From NCBI GenBank assembly GCA_036346225.1, contig JARFIW010001104.1, positions 9,450,001 to 9,514,000 of the forward strand: a stretch of 64,000 nt of DNA, in the 5' to 3' direction. Made by a program: the position numbers and the translations under genes. Source of the DNA: Platerodrilus igneus (Eukaryota > Arthropoda > Insecta > Coleoptera > Lycidae). Below, in pieces: positions 32,470 through 44,019 of the stretch; within the stretch, counting starts at the first letter, position 1; every line of letters starts with the position of its first letter. Under the pieces are notes generated by a model. That model had not been told where the DNA came from and made no database searches. It saw only the letters and a program-made list of their open reading frames with translations.

Positions 32470-34885
32470 AATAAAGAAATTTTTGTAAAAACCCATTTCA
32501 TAATAGAATAATTGTAGAAACACACAGTATTTGGAAGTATATTTTACTCCTAATCCATAAACCCCGTTATTTACAATTTTATTCGCATTACGTAACTAAT
32601 TGTACCCTAAATAAAAATCAAGCATATTCCGTGAGTAAAAATTTGGTTTTGAAAATAGTGCTTGTCCATTATCAAAATACTCGATGAGGGACATAAAAAA
32701 GATTTATTTAAACGCCTTCTAAAAGAATATAGATAGCAGGCTTTTAAATTCATTTTATTTTTATATCAAAATTAAAAGTACTGAAAAGCATCTATATTAA
32801 CGCAGAACATGCAATCGTGTTTTTGGAGAAAAATTTGTATTTTAAATTTAAAAGCAGATTTCGTTAAGAGTCTATAAAAATGAGATAAGAAATTTAAACG
32901 TTCATTCAGCATTTAGCAAAACTAATAAATTAAGTGATAATGGTCGTTGAATGAGCGAATGACAGCTATTAATGTTCAAGGTAACAGATTAGCATTAAAA
33001 ATGTATTAATCAATGTTAGTCGCAAGCCAATAAATGTACTTTTGGTAAAATTGCGTCATCCACATGAATGAAAAACGTAGGAAAATTGCCCAGAAATTTC
33101 CAGAATTTTCTATATTTATGACTCAGTAAGATTCGATACTATATAGCCAATTAAAGAAGGCAGCTCCAGGTTCAGTGTTCACTACTTGTTAAAGTCGCTA
33201 GTCAATAGATAATAATTGGTTGGGTTAATGACCAGTGTTAAATATTTGTTTTAAAAGTAATTAATAAACAATTTTGAAAGTTATTAAGTAGATCACTGAA
33301 CTGGTTTTTAAATCAATGAACAATTATAAACTCCAGCAAGCTGTATTTTAAATTGAATGAACGTTTATAGTCTATGAATTTGAAATGCATTTATTGGTAA
33401 ATTAATTTTAAAAGAATTGAACTATATGGTTATATAGATTTGGAAGGCATGTATGAAGTTTAATTGCATTTAATGATTTTGGACATGGATACAAGCTTTC
33501 AATATAAGAATAAAAGGACAACATGCATAATTTAACGAAAAACAAAAATCTCATTGTCTTAAAAATTTTTAAAAAGACTTTTTTTTATAAGTTAAGTAGG
33601 TTAAATTATGTAAGATTTTGGTGTGTGCACGTGAATAATTTAAAAATTGAAAACGGAACTTCGAATAGTTATGTCAATATATAAAGATTTAGTGAACATA
33701 ACTGATCAGCTACGTTTGAATTCGATTTAAAATGGGTTATTAAAAATTACCCATCTTAGTTTCTAAAAATTTGTACATAATATAATTTAAATAAGAAAAG
33801 ATTTGTGAATGAAAATTGTAATCAGAAATAGAGATTGTGGATTCTATTTTAGTTTAAGCGAATGTTTATCTAGTAGTTATAAAATGTTTGATCCTAGACT
33901 TAAGATATGGTGGCAATATCGGTCTCTAATGTTAGATTTTAATGTTTGTATAAAATTAGCTATTTTGAAGTTACATGTAAGATATTGTTTGTTAAAGAAA
34001 AGTCATATGTGGATGTTGCAGTTTTTATTGGAAAGATTGTTTGTTCAAGAATATTGCATGTTATTGTAAGTTTAATGTTTGATTCTCGCCGTTTCATTTA
34101 AACTGAGCTAGCAAAGTAATTAGGGCATCACTTTTAATTTAGATCAGCCAGATTTCACAGTAATATGTGTGTGTGTTCGTGCATACGCGGATGCGTACGT
34201 GCGTGTGTGCGTTGTGTGTACGTGCGTGTGTATAGTGAGTACATTTATTGTCCCCCTCCCTATTTTTACCTTAAAAGATATTGATCTCGAACAAAAACCA
34301 CTTAAAATACTGTCGATCAAACCTAGTTTTGTCATAAAATTGACATGTGTTACGTTACTCGGTGCAAAATGGGAACTATAAACTTTTTTCAAATGGAAAG
34401 GGTGGTCTTGTGATGCCTTATTTGAACAGTATTTTTATAGTCTATGCAACGCTATTTGAAAAGGTATAAAGAACAAAAAAAGGCTTTGTCATTTTAGGTA
34501 TACAGGACAGCGTTTACAAATTTTCTATAGAACGTTTCGATCTGAAGAAAGCATCAACTTCACTTTTTTAAATGACGCGTAAAAAAATACGCTCTTTAAC
34601 AAATAGTGTTCTCTACTACAAATTCAGTGATGTATGGTGTGGTATGGCTGCCATGCGTTTTTATTTAATAAAAGGCTTCTTAATAAATTTACAAGGTTTT
34701 GGTGTTATTTTAGTAATTTAATTATTTTAATGTAACCAATCATGTTTTAAAGCAAATTGGAAAAACTATAAAACAGTCATACGATAAATTTTCAAACAGA
34801 TTATCTCCACTTTTCATACAGTAGTATGCTCGTTTCACTGTAAAATATAACCCACAACTTCACATTTTAGGAAGTAATTTTACTT
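32470..34885. other. AT-rich DNA; short alternating TG/CG tract
   Basis: An 86-codon plus-strand frame (33809-34069) has no family resemblance. At 34166-34232 alternating purine-pyrimidine DNA with many TG and CG steps (GTGCGTGTGTGCG and similar) could adopt Z-form. Nothing else is recognised. Confidence 0.4.
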
Positions 34886-34888
34886 AAT

Positions 34889-36032
34889 AGTCGCTTATAC
34901 AAAAAGCAAACAGCGGCAATAGAATTAGAAGGCCGCTCCGTGGCGTAGTTGGTATGCGTGTGACTACTATGCCCAAGGTCCCGGGTTTAAATCCCGATAC
35001 GGTCCGCTTGAAAAATGTTAGGCGAAAATTTTTCACAAAAATACACCCTCGTTCGGATAAGAGGTAAAATGGAGGTCCCATGTGTGAGTGTTGTCATACA
35101 CGTTAAAGATCCCTACCTTGCTTGGAACAGCAAGGGTTCAGCGAAATTCCAGATTTTCCAAGTAAAAAAAACTCGTTTCCTGGCCAATGTAGTAACTTTG
35201 GGTAGAGCATTGGAATCCAAATATAAGATAATAGAATTAGAGCGGGAACGTAGAAGTAAATATTAGGAAAGAGGTGAAACAAGGATGTGCCTTATCCCCA
35301 TTAATTTTAACTTGTACATTGAAGAGGCAATGAATACTGTCAAAGGAGGAAGACATTTGGAATTATTATGCTGGGACAAAAGAGAGATATGCTTAGATTT
35401 GCAGATGATATAACGGTATTAGCATCTAGCAAAGTAGAACTAGAAGTTGCTCTTAATGAAATGGAAACAGTTCTAACAGAGACATACGGTATGTAAATTA
35501 ATAAAAATATAAATAAAGTTCTAGTATGCAAAGGAGGGGAAAATAAATCAAAAACAAAAATACAAATAGGTAACGAGAACTTACAAGAGGTTAAGGATTT
35601 CTGCTACCTAGAAAGCCAAATAACGCAAGATAGGAAAAGTACAAGAGATGTAAAAGAAAGATTAGCACAAGGTCGTGCTACATTTAACAAGAAAAAGTAA
35701 CTACTGTGTTCAAAGACAACAAACATAGAAACAAGGAAAAGATTGCTTAAGACATATGTGTGGAGCACAGCAAAGTCTGGACAGTAGGAGAAATGGACAA
35801 GAAAAAGGTAGAAGCCGCTGAAATGTGGTGCTACAGACGTATGATGAAGATTTCGTGGACAGACAAAGTTAAGAACAAAGAGGTACTAGAAATGGTAGGG
35901 GAAGAAAGAAATATGTGGAAAACAGTAAAAAATAGGGGAGATAGGATGATAGGCCACATACTAAGACATGAGGGAATAGTGCGGAGTATATTGGAAACAG
36001 AGATTAGAAGAAAGAGAAGTCGAGGTAGACCT
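34889..36032 (+). mobile_element. RTE-like LINE, copy E, interrupted by a SINE
   Basis: The LINE starts in the RT (GYTKSKQRQ-type codons), is split at 34930-35229 by a SINE, and resumes with ELERERREVNI-like codons. The catalytic box at 35391-35411 reads MLRFADDITVLASS, so FADD is intact. Downstream a 94-codon open piece (35760-36044) contains AAEMWCYRRMMKISWTDKVK, the conserved RTE C-terminus. The copy ends abruptly at GAGGTAGACCT, where short repeat family 2 begins; its normal 3' end is lost. Confidence 0.8.
34930..35229 (+). mobile_element. tRNA-derived SINE, copy 2, inserted in the LINE with 12-bp duplication
   Basis: The head has an A box TGGCGTAGTTGG, a B box in GGTTTAAATCC (two changes from the pol III consensus) and ends ACGGTCC; the body matches copy 1 base for base over long stretches. 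The LINE sequence AATAGAATTAGA is duplicated on both sides (34918-34929 and 35230-35241). In copy B2 of the LINE the same place is uninterrupted (about 17230), which proves the insertion. Confidence 0.93.
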
Positions 36033-36040
36033 CTGCCAAT

Positions 36041-36221
36041 CTAAGTACCGAAATAGTCGCTGCCCTCTTTCGAGGACCTGTCTTAGTCTGGTTCCTCACT
36101 AACGGCCCTACTACTTTGGATGGACTTGTAGTTTGTCTCTTTAGCTCATTAGAACACGCTAGCCATTTCACCTGTTCTAGTAATCTAGAACTTTGGCAAG
36201 GTGCAGGTCCATTCGAAATGG
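36041..36221 (+). repeat. Short interspersed repeat 'family 2', shorter copy
   Basis: Matches 15111-15288, from CTAAGTACCGAAATAGTCGC to CCATTCGAAATGG. It directly follows the broken end of RTE copy E, as the first copy sits beside broken RTE copies, so it might be part of a chimeric or read-through unit with this LINE. Confidence 0.65.
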
Positions 36222-36536
36222 TTTTTCCAGGTAGGTATAGAAAAACTCTCAACAATAGTAATACACATTTACTTATTGTACTACTGAAGAAACTTCTGCA
36301 CGTGTACTTAAATAAAATGGTGACGTTCGTTGCACTTGACTCGCATTGACCACTTGCCAGCATTCCCTTTAATTGACTTTCGCCAGTTAACGAAAAGCAT
36401 TGGATTTTTTATTTAGCGGAATATTTGAAAAATATGAACCTTTGAATTTTAAGATTTTTTGTTTTACTTTTGTGCCTATTTCGTTATATACTTAATATGT
36501 TATCAGTCGCATGACATTTACAAGATATTTGCTCAA

Positions 36537-36895
36537 GAATCGTTTTAAACAGATTAATTTTTATAGCAATAACCTACGAAACCGAAAACTCTCAGGCAAA
36601 TATACAAATATTGTTTGTATCTAAAAAAGAAATTGAAAGCGTAGCCCTCTTCGGTTTTATATTATTTCACTTCCTTAACATTTTATAGGTAAATTAGATT
36701 TCCAATACTGAATGGGAAAATACGACCTCAATGTCTGCATCCAATAAAATCAAATTGAATTGATCCGAGTGAATAGTCGGTATTATATTATCTGATTCAC
36801 AATGAAAAAAAAGTATCAAGTGTGTTTGTATACATCATCATCGATAGATATATTGAACATAAACTTGTTTAGAAGTTTTGGTGCTATAATAATTG
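36537..36895 (+). repeat. Dispersed repeat 'family 3', copy 2
   Basis: Second copy of 22313-22680, same orientation, with small indels. Non-coding. Confidence 0.7.
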
Positions 36896-36899
36896 AATA

Positions 36900-38010
36900 A
36901 ACTCTTGGAAATGCATGAAAATACGTTTTTGCCTTCATTTAGTGTGTTTAAAGCGATAACATACTACGGTTGTTGTTTTTCTAAACGCGAGATCCTGTTA
37001 GCTTCCATATAAAAGCTTTTACCGAATTAACATTTAGCGCCCTCTGATGTTGTTTTCCGCTAGTTTTATTTTATATATCAAATCGATCTTCAAAACAAGC
37101 GAAAAAAAGCCAGAACATAGAAAGTCACTCCTTGATCTTTTAGATGTGAAAATAACGACTTAATCAGAAATATTATTCGCGTCAGGAAGCTCGATTTCAT
37201 AATAAATTCAAAGAGAGTGCATTTAGCAGTTGTACTTCCTATTCTGGTGCTCTAGAATTCATTTAACATTCTTTTAAGTGCCATTATTGCTTTTTATAAG
37301 GGAAGCAAGAAGCGAACGTTTTGCCATATTAAATTTAAGGAATGAAGTTGTGGGATTAGTTTTCGTAATTGAAAAGTTTGTTAGAATATTCACGTGACGG
37401 TGCTTTGGCCGCGTTTGCTTGATGACAAGATTGCGATGAAGGACTCGTTTAATATAGTAAATGGGTTTAAACTGGCACTGTTTACTTGTACACTCCCTTT
37501 CGATTTACTTTATCAAGTGTCAATTTTGGTATCGGGCGACATCGCTTGACACATAATGCTTCAAGATTGATTTTCTTTGTATCGAAGTTGATTGACTTAT
37601 TAATTTGCAGCAACCGAGAAGCAAACTCATTTTAAGCATTTTTATCTACATTGACTCATTTCTTACAATTTTTCTTTTATGAAGAACAAGGATGGACAAC
37701 AAAATCCCATTATTATGAAGGCAGCAGTAGAATCTTCCTGAAGAACACGTCCCTTACTTGTTACTTATAATTGTCAAATACTCGCTGGTGAAGTCGTGAC
37801 TAAGAATTCGTTTTCTTGATTTGAATCGTTTGATTAAATTCGTTAAAAATCAAAGCTTTTCGCATTTTTTAGGAGTTTTATTACGACGCGAGTGACATAT
37901 TTCCTATACTAATATGTATTAAAAATTAAGTCTAATAATTATTTTATAAAAATTATGGAATGTTAAGTTAATAAGTACCACCGAGTTCGTATCAGGAATA
38001 GAGGCATCAT
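36900..38010. other. Non-coding DNA without recognisable content
   Basis: No open frames or repeats of note on either strand. Confidence 0.45.
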
Positions 38011-38011
38011 C

Positions 38012-39000
38012 AATTAGTCTTCTATCCTAGAACTGATTCGAGGCTTACTGCCGTTATTTGTTCCTCTGAGCTAACTTACACATTTCCCTGAAATTCCCAC
38101 AACCCACATCTTCCACGATCTGTGTGCCATAGTGTAATCTAGGTCTACCTCCACCTCTACCTCTCTTTTTTCCTATCTCTTCTTGTAATATATCCCGCAC
38201 TATTCCCCAATGCCTTAGAACGTGTTCCATCCTTTCATCTATCCCATTTTTCTTTATTTTCCACTGATATCTTACTTTGTAACGCTTTATGGTGTAAAGC
38301 TAAATTAGATTTATTAATTTAAAGTTAGGGACTTTTTAGAATTCGGGAAAATCCCCGCTGAATACTGCAATTTTCGTTGACGCTGTGAAACCTTGAGATT
38401 ATTAACGTTCACGCGGATCTTGACGTCATTTGCGTAACTTTGCAATCGCATGTGTTGTATGTGAGAAGATCATTTTTCAAGAATGCAAGCGGAAGAGTGT
38501 TAATCTCGGTTGGTGGGGAAAGACGTTTAAGGCGAAGAACGCTAGCTCGACGATTACTGTACGGACTTCTGAGGAGTAACAATTATTCTACCGTCTACCG
38601 GATAGTGATGTCGTGAGTTCCTGTTTCTGTTCCCACCCTTTTACCCGTATCTTTAGCGTATTGTTTAGCGTAGCACCGCGAGCAGAAGCAGCGATCCACA
38701 ACAGGACAACATCAAATAACCGCCCCTGAGGACGACGCTAAGTGTTTGGTAACATTATTTACTTGCCTGGGGTTTACTGGGAGAGTTGAGCGTAATAAGT
38801 TCCTCTATTTCTAGAACCTCTTTGTTCTTAACTGTGTCTGTCTATGCTATCATCATCATACATCTGAAGCACCAGATTCCAAAGGCTTCTACCTATTTCC
38901 TGTTTACTTCTACTGTCCCCATTACATAACCGTGCAGTGCTGTACTTCACACATACGCTTTCAACAAAATTTGTCTTTGTTCCTATGTTTATTTCATTTA
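38012..39000 (-). mobile_element. RTE-like LINE, copy F (3' end), split by an insertion
   Basis: The minus strand reads the LINE 3' end with its CATCATCA tail (38012) through GIVRDILQEEIGKKREV-type codons to about 38281, then resumes at 38791 with EVLEIEE/TVKNKEV-type codons and the KALLKAYVWSTALHGYVMGTVE region to about 39000. The 510 bases between are foreign to the LINE. Confidence 0.75.
38282..38790. mobile_element. LTR-sized insertion within RTE copy F
   Basis: A unit of about 509 bases that starts TGTAACGCTTTATGG and ends GAGTTGAGCGTAATA. It is richer in CpG than its surroundings and non-coding. Its size and position suggest a solo LTR or a non-autonomous DNA element; the TGTAACGCT start and the inverted AGCGTAATA end are weakly complementary. 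No clear target duplication was found and no second copy is in the window. Confidence 0.45.
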
Positions 39001-39204
39001 ACAAAAGTCGGAAGTGAATTTGTTTTTTAAGTGGTATTCCCAGTAGGTCTAGTCTACTTTCATAGTTTTTTTGTAGCTGTTTATCTATTTTTGCTATAAT
39101 TATTATAATTATTGTTATCATTATCATTCATTAATAGTCGTCCAATTAATCCTTTCGCATAATAAACAATTGTTGAGAATATTGCACAACCAACAATAAT
39201 CATC

Positions 39205-41905
39205 AATTACTTTTTTTCATCATAAAGGTTTTTCGTTTTGGAACTGGTTGAACGCATACCTCGATTGATTTCCATTCTGCGCTAATATAAACATTTCTCT
39301 GAAATTTCCACAGCCTACATCTTTCATTATCTGTGTGCAATAGTCTAACCTAGGTCTGCCTCATCTTCTCTTTTTTCTTATCCTACAATTTCTACAACCT
39401 CTTTGTTCTTAACTTTATCTGTCCATGATATCCTCATCATACGTGTGTAGCACCACATTTCAAAAGCTACTATCAAAGTTTCACATCCATACAGTGCCGT
39501 GCGCCCCATATATGCTTTCAGCAACATTTTCTTTGTTTCTATGTTTGTTGTGTTTGAACATAGTAGTTACCTTTTCTTCTTAAATACAACACGGCTTTGT
39601 GCCAATCTTTGTTTTATATCATTTACACTTTTCAATATTGCGTTATTTTGCTTCTTAGGTTGCAGAAATTCTTAACATTTTCTATTTGATTTTGGGTGTT
39701 TAACTTATTTTCATCTCTTTTACATACTAATACTTTAGTTTTATGTTGTTGATTTTCATACCATAACTCACTGTTATTACTATTTCCATTTCATTAAGAG
39801 CTGCTTTTAACTCTTCCTTGCTAGATGGTAATACCGCTATGTGGTCTGCAAATCTAAACTTATCAATCTTTTGTCTTTGCTTAATAATAACAAATGTTTT
39901 CCTGCCTCTTCGATGTTTAAGTTAAAAAATAGAGGGCATAGGGCGCATTGCTGTTTCGTCCCTTTTCTAATATTTACTTCTCAACGTTCCTGCACTAATT
40001 CTATTACAACTGGTTGATTTTTGTATAAGCTGTGTACTACCCGACTATGCTAGTAACTCATCCCAATCTTTTTGAATATTTTGAACATTTTTTCCCTTTT
40101 TGCTTTATCAAACGTTTTTTCCTGGTCTACAAACTCTGTATACATACTTTCTCCCTTTTCTATTGTTTTTTTTGCATCATCATTCTTACAGTTTAAATGA
40201 TCTCCCATGTTCCCCTGTTTCACCTAAACTCAAATTGATCTTTTCCTAGTATTTCTTCAATTCGTTTTTCCATTGGTCTTTATACAACTCTAGTTAATAC
40301 TTTTGACACGTGTGCCGTCGAACTTATTGTTCGAAGATTGTCACATTTATCCGCACCCTTTGTTTTTGGTATAGTGATTACGGTGTTATGTTTGAAATCT
40401 GGGTGAAACTTGCCTGTCTCATACATATAAGTAACAAGTTGGAAAAGACGTTCTATTACTGCTTGTCTAGCGGCTTTTAGATTTTCTGCGTGTACCTTAT
40501 TTATACCCGGTACCTTATTAGTATTCAAACTCTTTAATGCCAATTCAAACTCACTCTAAATTTAGTCAACTCAAGTCATCCTTTTCAATGTCAGATTCCT
40601 GTTATAGTGCTTCTACTTCCGATCATGTATATACATTCCCTATATATTTTAGCCATCTAACCACTTTCTCTATATTTTCTTTAATGATGTTTCCTCCCGC
40701 GTCCCTTATATTTTTGCTATACGGTTTTATATCCCTAAAATTAATTCTAATTAGTTTGTATGCTTAGTTTGTTTTTCCTCTTTCCATCTTAGTTTATATT
40801 TTGCACTTTTCACCAATCCATTGTTCTGTAGCTTTCCTGCATTTGCAAATAATTTCCCACTTTAGACTTTGAATCTGTGTTTTCCTGTTTGGTCTGGTCT
40901 GTTTTTGTATTTTCGCCTTTCTTCTGCTAAATTCAGAATACCCTCTGTTACCTATGATTTCTTTTTTTTGTTCAGACCACAGAATGACCGCCATGTCTAA
41001 GCTGGATTTAATGTTATTCCATTCTGTTTCTACTTTCTTAGTATCAGAAATTATATCGATATTATTCTGCAATTCGTTTGACTCTTTCTCAAATCTTTTG
41101 TGGATATCTTTATCTTTTAGTTCCCAAAGTCAAAGTGCCTTTTTCCATTCCTTTTTTCAAATTTTTAAATTTACGCGTGGCTTTCTTAATTACTATGTTG
41201 TAGTCAGTGTCGATATCTGCTTCTGGGTAGCTTCTACAGTTTTTTACTTGATGATTAAACCGTTGTCCAACAAGAATGTAATATATTTCATATCTCCCTG
41301 TCTCCTGGCATCTTCCAAGTGCATCGTTCTCTAGAATGATGTTGAAATAATGTGTTTGTAACGGTTAAATTGTTTTTGTCGCAAAATTCTACAGCCTATT
41401 TCCTTGTCGTTGATCGTGCCTAAACCAAATAAACCTACTACCGCTCCTTCCTTACCCTCACCTACCACTAAATTAAAATCTCCGGTAATTATTAAATTTT
41501 CATGTCCTTTTACGAATCCTAGTATGTGTCCGATATCTTTGTAGATTGCTTCTACTTCTTCCTCACTGTAACTAGAGCTGGCCATGTATACCTGTATCAG
41601 TACTGTATTTACCGATATAGATTCTAAACAACCATGAGTACTATTTTGTCCTTTTGTAAGTAGTTTTCTACACAGCGTCCTATCTTTGTCCACATCACTA
41701 TACATACACCCGAATTTTCTTTCTCCGATCCTATATGAATCACCCTAAAGGCATCGCTCCAAAAATCTCCCGTCTGAGGCCACGGAACTTCACTAATCCC
41801 TACTACGTCTAATGCTAATCTATCCATTTAAATGTTCAAACTCTCTTGCATATCTACTTGGTTCATGCTTCTGACATCCCACGCTCCGACTCGCAAAATG
41901 CTTCC
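39205..41905 (-). mobile_element. RTE-like LINE, copy G (nearly full length)
   Basis: On the minus strand it begins with an endonuclease start (RVGAWDVRSM, then DVVGISEVPWPQTGDFWSD at about 41780) with the catalytic Glu of GISE; next NLIITGDFNLVVGEGKEGA (41.5 kb) with the GDFN catalytic pair; then the RT: ALKSLNTNKVPGINKVHAE (40.5 kb), FKHNTVITIPKTKGADKCDN, and the C-terminal CYTRMRISWTDKVKNKEV region (39.4 kb). The FADD box near 39850 reads FADH, so the second catalytic Asp is lost. Frames are broken in several places but the longest are 92-124 codons. This copy gives the best view of the family's domain order: AP endonuclease, RT, C-terminal region; no RNase H and no ORF1 were seen. Confidence 0.85.
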
Positions 41906-41909
41906 AGCT

Positions 41910-42515
41910 CTTTTTATAAACTTAAAATCATAAACTTAAAACAATAAATATAAAACTTATATCACTGTTGAATATATATCGGAACTCAACTCAGGGTTAC
42001 CACCACACCACCAAAAATGTAAACAAAACACTTTCAACGGTAAACTTTTATAGTAGACGTTGTGATTTGAAAGCTTTAAACTCGTAAATAACTGTAAATT
42101 TAGTAATATATGCATTTTAAATATTAAATTTTAAAAATTTTATCTAAATAAATTAAATCGAACGTTACATAATTTCAATATTATAGCTGCAAATATAGAA
42201 GAAAACAATAGACATACTTAATACAATGTAAAGTCCCAGACACTGACAAAGGGAAACTCACGCATATGAGATTACAGGTATGAGTTAATCATTTCATACA
42301 ATAGTTTGCAATGTATGCATTTGTGTTACCTCAGACAGAAAGTACAAATGTAAGCCTAAGTGTATCACATGAAACACGTACTTTCTCGGGTTGATTTTAT
42401 AACTTCAATAGCAAGATTGTGCAATGACATGATAACCACCGACAATATAAGAAGCAGAATGGGAATTTGTTACTACTCCCTGTATGTTTATTCTAGTTTG
42501 TTTTGTATTTTTCTT
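41910..42515. other. AT-rich DNA without recognisable content
   Basis: May include the 5' end of RTE copy G near 41.9 kb. Nothing else is identified. Confidence 0.35.
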
Positions 42516-42516
42516 G

Positions 42517-42629
42517 GGTATTAAACCATTCACAGTTTTTAAAATTGTCTTTATTTACTTTACGATCCTAGATCATGGACTGAAAAGTAAATAAAGACAA
42601 TTTTAAAAACTTTGAGTAATTTAATACTC
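42517..42629. repeat. Hairpin with a perfect 27-bp stem
   Basis: Inner arms 42535-42561 and 42584-42610 are perfect inverse complements with a 22-base loop. An outer, imperfect extension (42517-42534 with 42611-42629, 13 of 18 pairs) makes a stem of about 45 bp. It could be a very small fold-back element or the hairpin of a small-RNA precursor. Confidence 0.9.
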
Positions 42630-42634
42630 AAAAA

Positions 42635-43930
42635 AAATAAGGAAACTTGCTACGTTGCATTTTGTATTTCTAAATTTACTACCTACTTACTTTAAAATCC
42701 ATTTCAATTTCCACTTATTTGAGTTTTTGGTTGCTACACTCCTATAATTTCCAGCTCGCTTCATCAGGCAATTAACTGTGATCGTCTTTTATTAAATTCA
42801 CGGCTCGCTTGTTTATATTCTTTCTGGTCCCTTATCTAGACATGTAATCCTTACTGATTAGGAATTTCGTTAATGTTGCTAGTTTAATGGTAATTAGGTA
42901 AAGCAGCTGCCGTATTATCTTGGCAAGATGAACACCTGCTCAACTTATTTCTATTATATATTGGATTTTCGTGATTATTTTTTCAGAAAACATTTTACAA
43001 CTACATTGGTTTAACGAGTTGTTCGCGTTGGTTCTTCTCTGCTAAATCGGGCAGTTGCAAATCCTTATAATAAAAAACGTGCTTTCTCTTTTTACGTGAC
43101 TGGTAGATAATTGAAAGATGAAATACCTTTAAATAGAAATCTTAATAGTTTAACCAGAATTTGTACTCAATATTATAAGATTCTTAGAAATAGGGTTCGT
43201 TTCGTTGTACCATAGAAATGTACGTTTTGATTACAGCATATTTTGTGTGGATACCGTGTTACAAGTAGATCAAGTTAGGATGAGATGGGTAACCATTGTA
43301 GCTACCCATACTCTTCAAAGTCTGCGGGAAGTAATACAATATGGTAAAAGCTCCTGAATGGTATATAGTTTGCTTACATTCTAGTAATGTTAAGAGCATT
43401 ACTTTAGATTAAGGTTTATCTTATAATTTGAGATATTATCTTTAAATGTACTGTTGTAAATGTGTGGTTCTTGTGTACTTATATTGACTAGCTCTAGTCG
43501 TAGCGAATTCGGTCTGCATCAATATAGTAAATAAGTATATAGATTATGTAGAGTAGTATATAGTACGCGTTCTAGTACCTCCAGAGGCGGTTATTGACCC
43601 CTAGTGTCATTACATTACGAGTTCATTGACCTTTGTGAGTGACGAGAGCGGTTGCACGCGTGTTGACTTTTGTTTTCCCGTTTTTAGCGTGACTTAAGCT
43701 GCTGCAAGTCGGGGTCAATGTCTTGTCGGTGGTGGGTTCGTTCACCTTTGTATTCTCGCACTTATGGCGGATGAGTCGATGCATCGGACACTTGGTTAGG
43801 GTCGTTGACGTTTTGCGGCATTTTTCAAAACATTTCAGTTTGCAATTTTCTTTAATTGAACCAAAAAATTTAATGAGTGTTTTTAAGGGACTGTAAAAAA
43901 AATGTATAACGTGGTAAATTTAGGAAACTA
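42635..43930. other. Non-coding DNA with a CpG-richer part at 43.55-43.82 kb
   Basis: The stretch 43560-43820 has many CG dinucleotides and a more balanced composition than its flanks, as an old promoter or LTR might. It encodes no long frame (a MADESMHRTLG piece of 11 codons near 43764 is too short to judge). Confidence 0.3.
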
Positions 43931-43934
43931 GAAG

Positions 43935-44010
43935 CAAAGGAGACCTATTCGGAACAACAGTCTTCCTAGGAATAATATTTAAGGCATTGCCGAGACAAGA
44001 CGGTTTGACG
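43935..44010 (+). repeat. Dispersed short repeat, degraded copy related to 58330-58425
   Basis: GGAGACCTATTCGGAACAAC and GCCGAGACAAGACGG correspond to GAAGACCTATTTGGAATAAC and TCTGAGACAAAACATT at 58.35 kb. Both would encode a Gly-Arg-Pro-Ile-x-Asn-Asn-x-Leu start. Confidence 0.4.
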
Positions 44011-44019
44011 TGATTCTAT

